From Streptomyces anulatus (GTDB lineage Bacteria; Actinomycetota; Actinomycetes; Streptomycetales; Streptomycetaceae): a DNA stretch of 64,000 nucleotides. The position numbers were made by a program, and so were the translations under genes. Location: positions 124,001 through 188,000 of the forward strand of contig NZ_BMVK01000007.1 in NCBI RefSeq assembly GCF_014650675.1. Direction: 5' to 3'. Positions 32,591-41,410 of this stretch are shown here, in pieces. The first letter of the stretch is position 1, and each line of letters opens with the position of its first letter. The notes under the pieces are model-generated. The model was not told where the DNA came from. It saw only the letters and a list, made by a program, of their open reading frames with translations, and did not search any database.

Positions 32591-33886
32591 GACCTTCATC
32601 CCGCGACGTTCCATGTCCTCGACGGTGGCCCGCTGGGCGTCGGCGAGGACGTCGATGAGCTTCGTCCCGCCGTCGGCGACCTTGGGGAGCCGGTCGACGA
32701 CGGCGGTGTTGGTGGTGCCCATGACGGGACCCCACGTCCAGCCCGGCACGATGGACTTGTACGACTCGCTGCCCACGGCGTAGATGTCCTGGCCGCCGAA
32801 GTAGTCGGTGGGGAAGGCGGACTTGGTGACCGGCACGAGGCGGGGGTCGGCGGGGAACATGCTGCTGGTGCCGGTGGAGACCCACGCCTTCATGCCCTCG
32901 GGGTCGGTGGTGATCCACTTGATGAACTCGGCGGCGGCAGCGCTGTTCTTGGCGCCCTTCGGGATGACGAAGGAGGAGCCGCCGTACATGGCGGACGCCG
33001 GCTTGCCGTCCCAGGTGGGGACCGGGGCGACGGACCACTTGCCCTTCTGGTCGGCGACGGTGGCCTGTTGGGCTCCGGCGCACCAGCTCGCGCAGACGTA
33101 GGCGACGGTCCGGTTCTGCTGGACGCTCGTCCAGAACGGGTCGAGCGAGCTGAGTGAGTGGACGAGGTCCTGGCCGGCGAGGTCGCCCCAGTAGTCGGCG
33201 ACCTTCCGGGAGGGCGCGTCGGTCAGCGACACCTTCCAGGCGTCCTTCTCCGTGTCGAACCACTGGGATCCGGCCTGCTGGGCGAGGGCGGTCAGCAGGC
33301 CGGGGTTGTCGGTGTACAGGACTCCGCCGCGGGCCTTCGGATCCGCCTTCCTCACCTGTCCGGTCATGGTCCGGTACTCGGCCCAGGTCGTGGGGACGTC
33401 GATCCCGTGGGACGTGAAGAAGTCGTTCCGGTAGAACATCATCAGCGGGGCGGCGTCACGGGGGACACCCCAGGTCTCGCCCCCCAACTGGACCAACTCC
33501 CGTGTCGCCTCGGGGAAATGGTCCTCGACCAGCGGGCCGAGCCGGTCGTTCAGGCCTTCCAGTTTTCCCTGCGTGGCGAACTCGGGCAGTTGGGCGAACT
33601 CGGCCACCGCGACATCGGGGACGGTCCCGGCCTTCACGGCGTTCGTAAGCTTGGAGTAGTACTCCTGGCCCGACGGCACCGCCTCGAAGGTCACCTCGAT
33701 GTCCGGGTGGGACCGGTTGAAGGCCTCCGCCACCTTGTCGGAGCCCTTGACGAAGGACCAGAAGGTGATCTTCCCCGTGCCCTTCTCCGCCGCGGGCGTC
33801 CCACCGTCCGAGTCTCCACATCCCGTGGCGAGCAGGCCGAGGGCCGCGACGGAGCAGACCAGCGCTGTCAGCCGTCTACGAAACAT
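32582..33886 (-). CDS. Carbohydrate ABC transporter substrate-binding lipoprotein
   Basis: A 434-residue family 1 (SBP_bac_1) binding protein with a lipoprotein signal ending in LATGC (C23). Landmarks: GKITFWSFVKGSDKVAEAFN, HPDIEVTFEAVPSGQEYYSKL, VPDVAVAEFAQLPEFA and GGSSFVIPKGAKNSAAAAEF. It binds a sugar outside the membrane for the two following permeases. The stop codon lies inside the terminal repeat of the downstream element. Upstream, a 43-base hairpin/operator separates it from the regulator gene on the same strand. Confidence 0.92.
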   Translation of the reverse strand: MFRRRLTALVCSVAALGLLATGCGDSDGGTPAAEKGTGKITFWSFVKGSDKVAEAFNRSHPDIEVTFEAVPSGQEYYSKLTNAVKAGTVPDVAVAEFAQLPEFATQGKLEGLNDRLGPLVEDHFPEATRELVQLGGETWGVPRDAAPLMMFYRNDFFTSHGIDVPTTWAEYRTMTGQVRKADPKARGGVLYTDNPGLLTALAQQAGSQWFDTEKDAWKVSLTDAPSRKVADYWGDLAGQDLVHSLSSLDPFWTSVQQNRTVAYVCASWCAGAQQATVADQKGKWSVAPVPTWDGKPASAMYGGSSFVIPKGAKNSAAAAEFIKWITTDPEGMKAWVSTGTSSMFPADPRLVPVTKSAFPTDYFGGQDIYAVGSESYKSIVPGWTWGPVMGTTNTAVVDRLPKVADGGTKLIDVLADAQRATVEDMERRGMKVAP

Positions 33887-33950
33887 GATGTGCCACCGAT
33901 CGTTTGCTTGGGTGTCACAGCAATCATTCGTTACGTACGACATCGAGTCA

Positions 33951-33993
33951 ATGCATCTGCTTTCGTTTTTTTCGGAAACGAAAGCAGATGCAT
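33951..33993. promoter_or_regulatory. Perfect 18-bp inverted repeat, operator or terminator
   Basis: Arms ATGCATCTGCTTTCGTTT and its exact complement flank a 7-base centre. It lies 7 bases after the stop of the regulator gene and 64 bases before the start of the binding-protein gene, both on the minus strand. The AT-rich CTTTCGTTT/AAACGAAAG core stands out in this GC-rich DNA and looks like a LacI/DeoR-type operator. Its position directly after a stop also suits a terminator, although no U-tract follows. Confidence 0.7.
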
Positions 33994-34000
33994 CACTTGC

Positions 34001-35089
34001 TCAGGCGCTCGCCCGGCGCCGGGCGCCGCAGGACGCCCGTACCCGCAGCTCGGGGCGGAGCAGGATCTCCGCCTGGGGCGTGTCGGGCCGGGACAGCCGC
34101 CGTACCGCCAGGTCGAGGGCCCACGCCCCCACGGCCTGCTTGGGCGGGGCCACCGCGGTGAGCGGCGTCTCGCTCAGCTCGGCGACCTCGTCGTCGTAGG
34201 TGACCAGGGCCAGGTCCTCCGGCACCCGCAGCCCCCGCGCGCGCAGGATGCCGACGAGCGCGATGGCGTCGATGTCGTTGTGCACCAGCGCCGCCCGGAC
34301 CTCGCCTGCCTCCACGGCCCGGACCACCTCGTCGAACCGCCCGTCCGCCGGGGCCGCGTCGGCGCCGGTGACGATGCGGTACTCCGGTCCCGGCCGGAGC
34401 CCCATGGACTCCACGGCTTCGGCGTAACCAGCGCTGAGATGAGCCGTGTTGGGGCTCTCGACCCGTGCGACCAGGGCCACCCGGTCGTGCCCGAGCCCGG
34501 CGAGGTGACGTACCGCCAGCGCCGCACCGTAGGCGTGGTCCGACGCCACCTGTTCCAGCCTGCCCGCCTTGATCCCCGCCCTGCGCTCCACCAGGACGGC
34601 CGGCACCTCCAGGCCGCTCAGCCACTGCTCGGCCTCGTCCACCGGACGCAGCCCCGGGTGCAGCATCAGCAGCAGCCCGTCGATGCCCCCGGCCACGAGC
34701 CGGCGGACCTGTTCCTGGTTCTCCGACAGGGACTCCCCCGAGACGGCCAGCACGACCCGGACGCCGAGCGGGCGGGCCGCGTCCTGGACTCCCCGGATGA
34801 CCTCCGCGTAGTAGTAGCCGCCCGGGGGCACCACCAGCCCGACGGCGTACCGCTCCGTCGCGGACGGTTCGGCGGCTGCGGGCGTCTCGGCCGGGGCGGG
34901 GCCCGCCGGTGCCAGGGCCCTGGCACCGCCGTGCACCCGGGTCAGCAACCCTCGGCCGGCCAGCTCCCGGACGTCCTGGCGCAGGGTGACGGCGGAAACG
35001 CCCATCTCCTCGGCCAGTTCCTTCACGGTGATCGACCCCTGGCGCTCCACAGCGCGCAGAATCGCTTCCCGCCGCTCGTCAGCCAACAC
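34001..35089 (-). CDS. DeoR-type HTH with LacI-type sugar-binding domain, transcriptional regulator
   Basis: A 362-residue regulator. The first 55 residues are a DeoR winged helix (ADERREAILRAVERQGSITV, KELAEEMGVSAVTLRQDVREL, LLTRVHGGA) rather than a LacI headpiece. After an Ala/Pro linker (about 57-80) comes a periplasmic-binding-like sensor (YAVGLVVPPGGYYYAEVI, VRRLVAGGIDGLLLM, VASDHAYGAALAVRHLAGLG, LVTYDDEVAELSETPLTAV). The start is GTG with GAGAGGGG nine bases upstream; an ATG 21 codons earlier lacks support. It lies upstream of the importer operon and is the likely local sugar-responsive repressor. Confidence 0.9.
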   Translation of the reverse strand: MLADERREAILRAVERQGSITVKELAEEMGVSAVTLRQDVRELAGRGLLTRVHGGARALAPAGPAPAETPAAAEPSATERYAVGLVVPPGGYYYAEVIRGVQDAARPLGVRVVLAVSGESLSENQEQVRRLVAGGIDGLLLMLHPGLRPVDEAEQWLSGLEVPAVLVERRAGIKAGRLEQVASDHAYGAALAVRHLAGLGHDRVALVARVESPNTAHLSAGYAEAVESMGLRPGPEYRIVTGADAAPADGRFDEVVRAVEAGEVRAALVHNDIDAIALVGILRARGLRVPEDLALVTYDDEVAELSETPLTAVAPPKQAVGAWALDLAVRRLSRPDTPQAEILLRPELRVRASCGARRRASA

Positions 35090-35202
35090 CTTTAGTCCCC
35101 TCTCGGTAGCGAGTGAGTCACAGCCCTTCACTCGACAACCGAAAGATATCAATCAAAGGTCAACATCGGCCTGGAACGCCGGATCACCCGAACGGCGGCG
35201 GT

Positions 35203-37224
35203 TCAGTGCGAGGGCCTGTCGTCGACCGCGACGAGGTTGTGCCCGCGGAGCGTGTAGAGCAGACCGCCGTGAACGTTGATGTGGGGGCCGCTGTACCAGG
35301 CACCGTTGATCCCGGCGACGACCGTCCTGACGGCGAACGTCTTCGGGTGGAAGTGGAACAGCGTGGTGTCCGAGACGCCGTAGACCGCGCCGCGATGGGT
35401 GACCATGGCGGCGAACCCCTTGCTGACGGCGCTGACGTCCGCGGTGTGCACCACCTGCCTGGTCCGCAGGTCGACGACGAACAGGGCGCCCCTGGTCGTG
35501 AGCCCGTAGAGGTTCCGGCCCTGCACCGCCAGGGCCGCCACGCCCGCCGCCTGCCGGGGGTCGAGGCGCCACCGCTCCTTGCCCGTGACCGGATCGAGGG
35601 CGACGACGGTGGCGCGCGGGCCCTCCTTGGAGGCGTTGTCACCGCCCAGGAAGGCGACGCCGTCCCGGTTGACCACCGCCCGGACGAGCTGGACGTCGTC
35701 GATCGGGTTGACGTACGAGGCCTTCCTGCCCGTCCTCGGGCAGTAGGTCCACAGGGCGCCTCCGCCCTCGGTGTCGGACTGGACCCCGACGAGGAGCAGC
35801 CTGTTCTCCGGGTCCCACGAGGTGTCCAGCGGCCGGTTCTGCTCGCTGGGGAAGCTCGCGGCCTGCCGCGGATCCCGTGACCGGGAAGGGTCGTAGCGCC
35901 AGATGCCCTGAGCGTTGTACTGGCCGGTGTACAGGACGCCCCCGATCACCTCGGCGTCCTTCGCCTCACCCGGCGCCGGCAGGTTGACCACCTCGCCGGT
36001 CCTCAGGTCGCGCCGGGAGATGGCGCCGTTGCCGCCGAGGTAGACGTATCCGGCACCGGCGGCTATCCCCATGCCCGCCTGCGGACCGGCCTCCGCGCCC
36101 GCTTCGTGCAGATCGGTGACGACCGACGTACGTGCCGCCACGTCGATCTCGGCGACGAATCCGTACGCCGAGACGACCACCAGCTTCCCGTCGACGTGGT
36201 CCAGGCCCCAGATCTCGCCCAGGTCCGGCCCGTCGAACTCCACGGGGGAGAGCGTCCGGTCCGCCTTCCCGTAGGCGTGGAGGCCCGCGTCGGAGGCGAA
36301 GTAGATACGGTCCGCGTCGGCGGCGAGCGTTTTGACGACCGTGCCCTTCGTGGGCACGACGGTGTACGAGGACAGGTCGTCCAGGTCCATCACGGCGAGC
36401 TTCGCGGGGTCGACCCCGCCCGAGGTTCCGACGACCAGATGACCGTCCACGACGGCGAGTTCCCGCAGGCTGGGGTCCTTCTCCATCTCCTTGGGCACGA
36501 TCGGGGTGAAGGCGTGCGTCTTCCGGTCGAAGGCGTACAGGGAGGCCTTGCTCGCTCCGCCGCCACCGGCGAGGACGCTGCCCGCCCCGAAGAAGACCGT
36601 GGTGTCCGAGGCCGCGACCGCCCTGGCCAGGGTCGCCTTCGGGTCGGGTACGCCGCGGCCGGTGACCGCCCCGGTGGCCGGGTCGTACTCCCACAGGGAG
36701 GGCGCCTTCCCCGGGACGCCGCCCACGGCGTAGACGGTGCCGTCGGGGGCCACCGCCAGATCGCGGATGTCACGGTCCTCGGTCCTGCCGATGGCCACGG
36801 CGGGGGTCTCGGGCGTCTTCAGGTCCCACCGGTAGAGGTTCGGCCCGCCCCGGTCGGCCTTGACCAGGACGCCGATGTAGAGGTAGCGGCCCGTGGGGTC
36901 CGCCGCGAGCGCCTGGACGGACGGCTCGGGCCCCGCATCGAGGGCGGTGCGGGACACCACCGTGCGGCTCGGCAGATGGAACCCGATCACGCTGGAGGGC
37001 TGCATGTTGCGCGACCCGATGTACACGGTGTCGCCGACCAGCAGCCCGCTCATCAGGGAGAACTGGACCAGACCGGGCCCCAGATCGGTCACCGTCGTCG
37101 AGGCCGCCGCGGGCCCGGCCGCCCCGGCCCGGGGGGCGAGGAGGGATCCGGCGGCCGCCGCCAGCCCGAACGCGCCACCGGCCTGGAGCAGTCGGCGCCT
37201 GCTCGGGGAAGGGAAATGGGTCAT
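35203..37224 (-). CDS. Tat-exported beta-propeller protein of unknown activity
   Basis: A 673-residue exported protein. The leader carries SRRRLLQAGG at residues 8-17 followed by an Ala-rich hydrophobic stretch ending near residue 35, a typical Tat signal. The rest is built of propeller-like repeats (LYIGVLVKADRGGPNLYRWD, GTVYAVGGVPGKAPSLWEYD, VYLGGNGAISRRDLRTGEV, GALFVVDLRTRQVVHTADV), probably two PQQ/YVTN-type propellers. No catalytic signature is recognised. It follows a polysaccharide-lyase-like gene by 108 bases in the same direction. Some polysaccharide lyases are propellers, so a role in glycan breakdown is possible but unproven. Confidence 0.8.
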   Translation of the reverse strand: MTHFPSPSRRRLLQAGGAFGLAAAAGSLLAPRAGAAGPAAASTTVTDLGPGLVQFSLMSGLLVGDTVYIGSRNMQPSSVIGFHLPSRTVVSRTALDAGPEPSVQALAADPTGRYLYIGVLVKADRGGPNLYRWDLKTPETPAVAIGRTEDRDIRDLAVAPDGTVYAVGGVPGKAPSLWEYDPATGAVTGRGVPDPKATLARAVAASDTTVFFGAGSVLAGGGGASKASLYAFDRKTHAFTPIVPKEMEKDPSLRELAVVDGHLVVGTSGGVDPAKLAVMDLDDLSSYTVVPTKGTVVKTLAADADRIYFASDAGLHAYGKADRTLSPVEFDGPDLGEIWGLDHVDGKLVVVSAYGFVAEIDVAARTSVVTDLHEAGAEAGPQAGMGIAAGAGYVYLGGNGAISRRDLRTGEVVNLPAPGEAKDAEVIGGVLYTGQYNAQGIWRYDPSRSRDPRQAASFPSEQNRPLDTSWDPENRLLLVGVQSDTEGGGALWTYCPRTGRKASYVNPIDDVQLVRAVVNRDGVAFLGGDNASKEGPRATVVALDPVTGKERWRLDPRQAAGVAALAVQGRNLYGLTTRGALFVVDLRTRQVVHTADVSAVSKGFAAMVTHRGAVYGVSDTTLFHFHPKTFAVRTVVAGINGAWYSGPHINVHGGLLYTLRGHNLVAVDDRPSH

Positions 37225-37234
37225 CTGTACTCCA

Positions 37235-37337
37235 TGGGGGGTGTGGGGTGTGGGGTGCGGGGAGGGGTGTATCGAGTGCGCGGGTCCCGTCCGGGTCAGG
37301 ACAGGTCCGGCCCGGGTCAGGACAGGCCCGGGTCAGG
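37235..37337. repeat. Short tandem direct repeats between the lyase-like and propeller genes
   Basis: CCGGGTCAGGACAGG occurs at 37291-37305 and 37312-37326, with a shortened third copy at 37328-37337 running into the end of the lyase-like gene. A second tract of TGTGGGG-type repeats covers about 37235-37267. They fill the 108-base space and probably reflect replication slippage. Regulation by them is not evident. Confidence 0.6.
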
Positions 37338-38175
37338 CCAGGTCGGTGACGCGGAGGTCGTCGTGCCGGACGATCCGGGTGGGCACGTCACCGTTCCCGA
37401 TCGACTGCGAGGGGCGGTAGAGGCCCCACTTGAGGTAGCCGTGGTCGGCCGGATTCTCCGGCTGGTAGGTGCGCACGTTCTCGTACGCGACGACCGGCCG
37501 GAAGCCGTCCTCGCCGGACAGCCGTACGGCGACCCGGAGGTAGCCCGTCCCGTCGGTGGTCCAGCGGGCGTCCACGCGAAAGCGCATCCACCGGTTCACC
37601 TGCGGGCCGAGGTCCTCCACGACCGTCGACTGCCGGTTCAGGTGCGGCGAGCGGAACGCGATCTCGTCGCGCTTCGCCATGAGGTAGAACGCCGGGACGT
37701 TGTCCCCCGCGTACTTGCCCTGGAAGACGATGTCGCCCGACTCGCTGTCTCCCGGCGTGTAGGTCTTCCAGTCCTTGAGCAGCACGCTGAACTCGTAGCG
37801 CTGCTCGTCCCCCACGACGAAGCGTCCGGACGGGAGCAGGTCCGTCGCGCTCTCGCTGCGGGGCGCGCCGTTGGACTCGTATCCCGGGTCGCCGAGGGTC
37901 ACCTTGTGCTGAACCGCGTGACTGCCCTCGTCCGCGGGCCGCACGACGCCGGAGGCATCCGGCGCCGTCGCCTTCGTGGTGGTCAGACCCTCCACTCCGG
38001 AGTTCAGCGTTCCGCTCTCGTAGTCCACCCGCAGGCGGTCCTCGGCGGGCGGCGCGGGTGCCGGCGCCGCGTCCTCGGTCCTCTCCGGCCCGGCTCCCGC
38101 CGGATCGGAGAGCAGGACGGGAACGAGCAGCGCTCCCGCGCAGAAGGCGATCGACACTTTGCGAAGACGGACCAT
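37333..38175 (-). CDS. Secreted polysaccharide-lyase-like protein (heparin lyase I fold)
   Basis: A 280-residue protein with a signal peptide (VSIAFCAGALLVPVLLSDPAGA, residues 7-28) and one jelly-roll domain resembling the polysaccharide lyase family of heparin lyase I and alginate lyases: QRYEFSVLLKDWKTY near residue 120, DIVFQGKYAGDNVPAFYLMAKRDE, NRWMRFRVDARWTTDGTGYLRV and the C-terminal GYLKWGLYRPSQSIG. Members cleave uronate-containing polysaccharides, while some are only sugar binders. The start has GGAGGAG upstream. Together with the propeller gene and the nearby sugar importer it suggests uptake of oligosaccharides from an acidic glycan. The substrate is not known. Confidence 0.75.
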   Translation of the reverse strand: MVRLRKVSIAFCAGALLVPVLLSDPAGAGPERTEDAAPAPAPPAEDRLRVDYESGTLNSGVEGLTTTKATAPDASGVVRPADEGSHAVQHKVTLGDPGYESNGAPRSESATDLLPSGRFVVGDEQRYEFSVLLKDWKTYTPGDSESGDIVFQGKYAGDNVPAFYLMAKRDEIAFRSPHLNRQSTVVEDLGPQVNRWMRFRVDARWTTDGTGYLRVAVRLSGEDGFRPVVAYENVRTYQPENPADHGYLKWGLYRPSQSIGNGDVPTRIVRHDDLRVTDLA

Positions 38176-38297
38176 TGGGCTCCTCCATGTCTGCGGGGCA
38201 CCGGCCATCAGCGACATCGCATCGAAGCGGCCTGACAGCCTGCATGCTGACACGCCTCCGAACGAAACCGGAAGACCAGAGACAGCACTTTTGGCCT

Positions 38298-38324
38298 TCA
38301 TTCGAAAGACTCGGTTGCGAATGA
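38298..38324. promoter_or_regulatory. Inverted repeat upstream of the lyase-like gene
   Basis: TCATTCG at 38298-38304 and its complement CGAATGA at 38318-38324 flank 13 bases, in the 284-base space between the lyase-like gene and glpF. A related TCATTCG lies at 33923-33929 before the importer operon, and both regions contain CGAATGAT followed by GC on the minus or plus strand. It may be a shared operator. Nothing else in this space is clear apart from the glpF ribosome site (GGCGGAGGG). Confidence 0.35.
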
Positions 38325-38459
38325 TGCGACCAAGCGCACAGAGTCACCCCACCTCAACGCACCGAACATCCCGATATGCCCGATCTTGTAAAACGACTTA
38401 GCCTGCTGACACTGCTCGGGTAGTCGACAGCCGGCACGGTCGGCGGAGGGCGAGCTTCC

Positions 38460-39305
38460 ATGGCTGAACTACGCAAGAAGTCCGGATTGCTCGGCGAGTT
38501 GTCGGCCGAGTTCGCGGGCACGATGATCCTCATCCTCTTCGGATGCGGCGTCGTCGCCCAGGTGGCGGCGGGCGGAGCCCTGACGGATCCGGCCGGCGGA
38601 CTCGGGGACCACGACAGCATCGCCTGGGCGTGGGGGCTGGGCGTCACGCTCGGCGTCTATGTGGCGGCGCGACTGAGCGGGGCCCATCTCAATCCCGCGG
38701 TGACGCTCTCACTGGCCGCGTTCAAGGGGTTCCCGTGGAGCAAGGTGGCTCCGTACGCGCTGGCGCAGACGGCCGGTGCGTTCGTGGCCGCGCTCCTCGT
38801 CCGGTGGAACTACAGCGAGGCGCTGGCGAAGGCCGACCCCGGGCACACCATCAAGACGCAGACGGTGTTCTCCACCCTGCCGGCCAATGGCAACCCGGCG
38901 CTGCCGGTCCACGAGTGGGGCGCGTTCCGCGACCAGATCATCGGCACCGCGATCCTGCTGCTCCTGATCATGGCCATCACGGACCTGCTCAACACCCCGC
39001 CCGGCTCGAACATGGGCCCGTTCATCATCGGCCTGGTCGTGGTCGCCATCGGCATGGCCTGGGGAACCAACGCGGGCTACGCGATCAACCCGGCCCGTGA
39101 CTTCGGCCCCCGGCTGGCGAGCTTCCTCACCGGTTACGGCGGGGCGTGGCGCGACCAGTACGGGAATCTCTACTTCTGGGTGCCCATCCTCGGCCCCCTC
39201 ATCGGCGGCCTGCTGGGCGCGGGTCTCTACAAGGCCCTCATCGGACGCTTCCTGCCGTCCGCCGAACCCGAACCGCCGGGACGCGTCCCGGCGCCCGAGG
39301 CCTGA
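38460..39305 (+). CDS. glpF: Glycerol uptake facilitator (MIP/aquaglyceroporin)
   Basis: A 281-residue channel protein with six membrane segments and both pore motifs: NPA in SGAHLNPAVTLSLAAFKGFPW near residue 68 and AINPARDFGPR near residue 207. The aspartate after the second NPAR is the aquaglyceroporin form and widens the pore for glycerol. It stands 27 bases before glpK. It lets glycerol diffuse into the cell, where GlpK traps it. No GylR-type regulator gene is beside it in this window, unlike the classical gyl operon. Confidence 0.93.
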   Translation: MAELRKKSGLLGELSAEFAGTMILILFGCGVVAQVAAGGALTDPAGGLGDHDSIAWAWGLGVTLGVYVAARLSGAHLNPAVTLSLAAFKGFPWSKVAPYALAQTAGAFVAALLVRWNYSEALAKADPGHTIKTQTVFSTLPANGNPALPVHEWGAFRDQIIGTAILLLLIMAITDLLNTPPGSNMGPFIIGLVVVAIGMAWGTNAGYAINPARDFGPRLASFLTGYGGAWRDQYGNLYFWVPILGPLIGGLLGAGLYKALIGRFLPSAEPEPPGRVPAPEA

Positions 39306-39332
39306 CGACTGCGGCCGGAGAGGCGACACATC

Positions 39333-40850
39333 ATGGCGGAATTCATCGGTGCGGTGGACCAGGGGACCACCAGCACTCGGTTCATGATCTTCGATCACGG
39401 CGGCAACGAGGTCGCCAAGCACCAGCTGGAGCACGAGCAGATCCTGCCCCGCTCCGGGTGGGTGGAGCACGACCCCGTGGAGATCTGGGAGCGCACCAAC
39501 TCGGTGATACAGAACGCCCTGCGGCACGGCGGCCTGTCACCGAGCGACCTGGTGGCCATCGGGATCACCAACCAGCGCGAGACCACGGTGGTCTGGGACC
39601 CGCGCAACGGGCGGCCCTACTACAACGCCATCGTGTGGCAGGACACCCGTACCGACGCCATCGCGGCGAACCTCGAACGCTCGGGGCAGGGCGAGGTCAT
39701 CCGGCGCAAGGCCGGGCTGCCGCCGGCGACGTACTTCTCCGGCGGCAAGATCCAGTGGATCCTGGAGAACGTCGACGGCGTACGGGAAGCGGCGGAGGCA
39801 GGTCACGCGCTCTTCGGCAACACGGACGCCTGGGTCCTGTGGAACCTGACCGGTGGCCCGAACGGCGGTATCCACGCCACCGATGTGACCAACGCGAGCC
39901 GCACCATGCTGATGAACCTGGAGACCCTCGACTGGGACGAGGAACTCCTGGGCTTCTTCGGCATCCCCCGGGCGATGCTCCCGAAGATCAACCCCTCGTC
40001 GCACCCGGAGGCGTACGGCTCGACGCGCACCTCCCGGCCGCTGAGCGCCGCCATCCCCATCGGGGGCGTCCTCGGCGACCAGCAGGCGGCCACCGTCGGC
40101 CAGGTCTGCTTCGCCCCGGGCGAGGCCAAGAACACCTACGGGACCGGCAACTTCCTGCTGCTCAACACCGGCACCGAGTTGGTGCGCTCGCAGCACGGCC
40201 TCCTCACCACGGTGGCCTACCAGTTCGGCGACAGCCCGGCGGTCTACGCGCTGGAGGGCTCCATCGCCGTCACCGGCTCCGCGGTGCAGTGGCTGCGCGA
40301 CCAGCTGAAGATCATCAAGTCGGCGCCCGAGAGCGAGGAGCTGGCCCGGAGCGTCGAGGACAACGGCGGCATGTACTTCGTGCCCGCGTTCTCCGGTCTG
40401 TTCGCGCCGTACTGGCGGTCCGACGCCCGCGGCGCGATCGTCGGCCTGGCCAGGTACAACGACAACGCCCACCTGGCGCGGGCCACGCTGGAAGCGATCT
40501 GCTACCAGAGCCGCGATGTGGTCGAGGCCATGGAGCAGGACTCCGGGGTCCATCTCGACGTGCTCAAGGTCGACGGCGGGGTCACCGCCAACGACCTCTG
40601 CATGCAGATCCAGTCCGACGTCCTCGGCGTCCCGGTCAGCCGTCCCGTCGTCGCCGAGACGACCGCTCTCGGCGCCGCCTACGCGGCGGGGCTCGCCACC
40701 GGCTTCTGGCAGAACACCGACGAGCTGCGCACCCAGTGGCACGAGTCGAAGCGCTGGTCGCCCCAGTGGTCCGAGGAGCAGCGCGCGGAGGGCTACGCGG
40801 GCTGGAAGAGGGCGGTGGAGCGCACCCTCGACTGGGTGAAGGTCCCCTGA
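39333..40850 (+). CDS. glpK: Glycerol kinase
   Basis: This 505-residue FGGY kinase phosphorylates glycerol to glycerol-3-phosphate using ATP. Family segments are in order: GAVDQGTTSTRFMIFD at residue 5, GWVEHDPVEIWERT, GITNQRETTVVWD near 75, AIVWQDTRT, GGVLGDQQAATVGQ near 245, and GTGNFLLLNTG, where the nucleotide site lies. The length equals E. coli GlpK (502). It is transcribed with glpF. A terminator hairpin lies 41 bases after the stop. Confidence 0.95.
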   Translation: MAEFIGAVDQGTTSTRFMIFDHGGNEVAKHQLEHEQILPRSGWVEHDPVEIWERTNSVIQNALRHGGLSPSDLVAIGITNQRETTVVWDPRNGRPYYNAIVWQDTRTDAIAANLERSGQGEVIRRKAGLPPATYFSGGKIQWILENVDGVREAAEAGHALFGNTDAWVLWNLTGGPNGGIHATDVTNASRTMLMNLETLDWDEELLGFFGIPRAMLPKINPSSHPEAYGSTRTSRPLSAAIPIGGVLGDQQAATVGQVCFAPGEAKNTYGTGNFLLLNTGTELVRSQHGLLTTVAYQFGDSPAVYALEGSIAVTGSAVQWLRDQLKIIKSAPESEELARSVEDNGGMYFVPAFSGLFAPYWRSDARGAIVGLARYNDNAHLARATLEAICYQSRDVVEAMEQDSGVHLDVLKVDGGVTANDLCMQIQSDVLGVPVSRPVVAETTALGAAYAAGLATGFWQNTDELRTQWHESKRWSPQWSEEQRAEGYAGWKRAVERTLDWVKVP

Positions 40851-40891
40851 ACCGCTCCGACGGCGCGGCGGTCCCGGCCGAGGCTCGTCGC

Positions 40892-40934
40892 GGTGTTCTC
40901 CGGCATGCGTGTGTCCGGCATGCTGGAGAACACC
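40892..40934 (+). terminator. Terminator after glpFK
   Basis: Sixteen-base arms (GGTGTTCTCCGGCATG and CATGCTGGAGAACACC, one G-U type mismatch) with an 11-base centre follow the glpK stop. The stem is strong and immediately precedes the ribosome site of the next small gene. Confidence 0.75.
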
Positions 40935-40949
40935 TGACGAGGAGGTCAC

Positions 40950-41369
40950 ATGGTGTACGCGGAGCCCATGGCACGGGCGGTGGTGGGACCCGCCGTGGCC
41001 GAGTTGCTCCAACGGTTCCCCCGAGGGCAGGAATTCACCACGACCGTGTCGTTCGGTGGGGATGACTTCACTCTCCGCGCCCAGGTCCGGGTGAGGCGCA
41101 CGACCCCCGGGCTCGCGAAGGTCTCCCTGGCCTGTTGGGTCGTCAACAAGGACCTGGCCCGCTACCTCGGCGACCATCCCCCGCGCGAGGACGAGAACTT
41201 CCTGCCGCCGGAAGGCACCGCGGTCCCGGACGCGTCGCTGACGGCCCGCGTGATGGACTGTCTGGTCACGCGCCTGAACCCCGGCGCCACCGCGCGGCCG
41301 GACGGCGACGGCCTCCTCGCCATCGATGTCCCCACCTCCGCCCGGGGGGCCTCGGACGCCCTCGCATAG
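40950..41369 (+). CDS. Small conserved-looking protein of unknown function
   Basis: This 139-residue soluble protein has no signal or membrane segment, and I do not recognise a family. A clear GACGAGGAGGT ribosome site precedes the ATG. The first half is alpha/beta-like (VVGPAVAELLQRFPRGQEF, TTTVSFGGDDFTLRAQVRVR). Base composition and third-position GC are like those of its neighbours, so it is genuine coding. It lies behind the glpK terminator and 41 bases before an acetyltransferase gene. Confidence 0.7.
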   Translation: MVYAEPMARAVVGPAVAELLQRFPRGQEFTTTVSFGGDDFTLRAQVRVRRTTPGLAKVSLACWVVNKDLARYLGDHPPREDENFLPPEGTAVPDASLTARVMDCLVTRLNPGATARPDGDGLLAIDVPTSARGASDALA

Positions 41370-41410
41370 GTTGGCCGTCCCATCGAACGCACCGCGACGA
41401 GGACCGGCCC

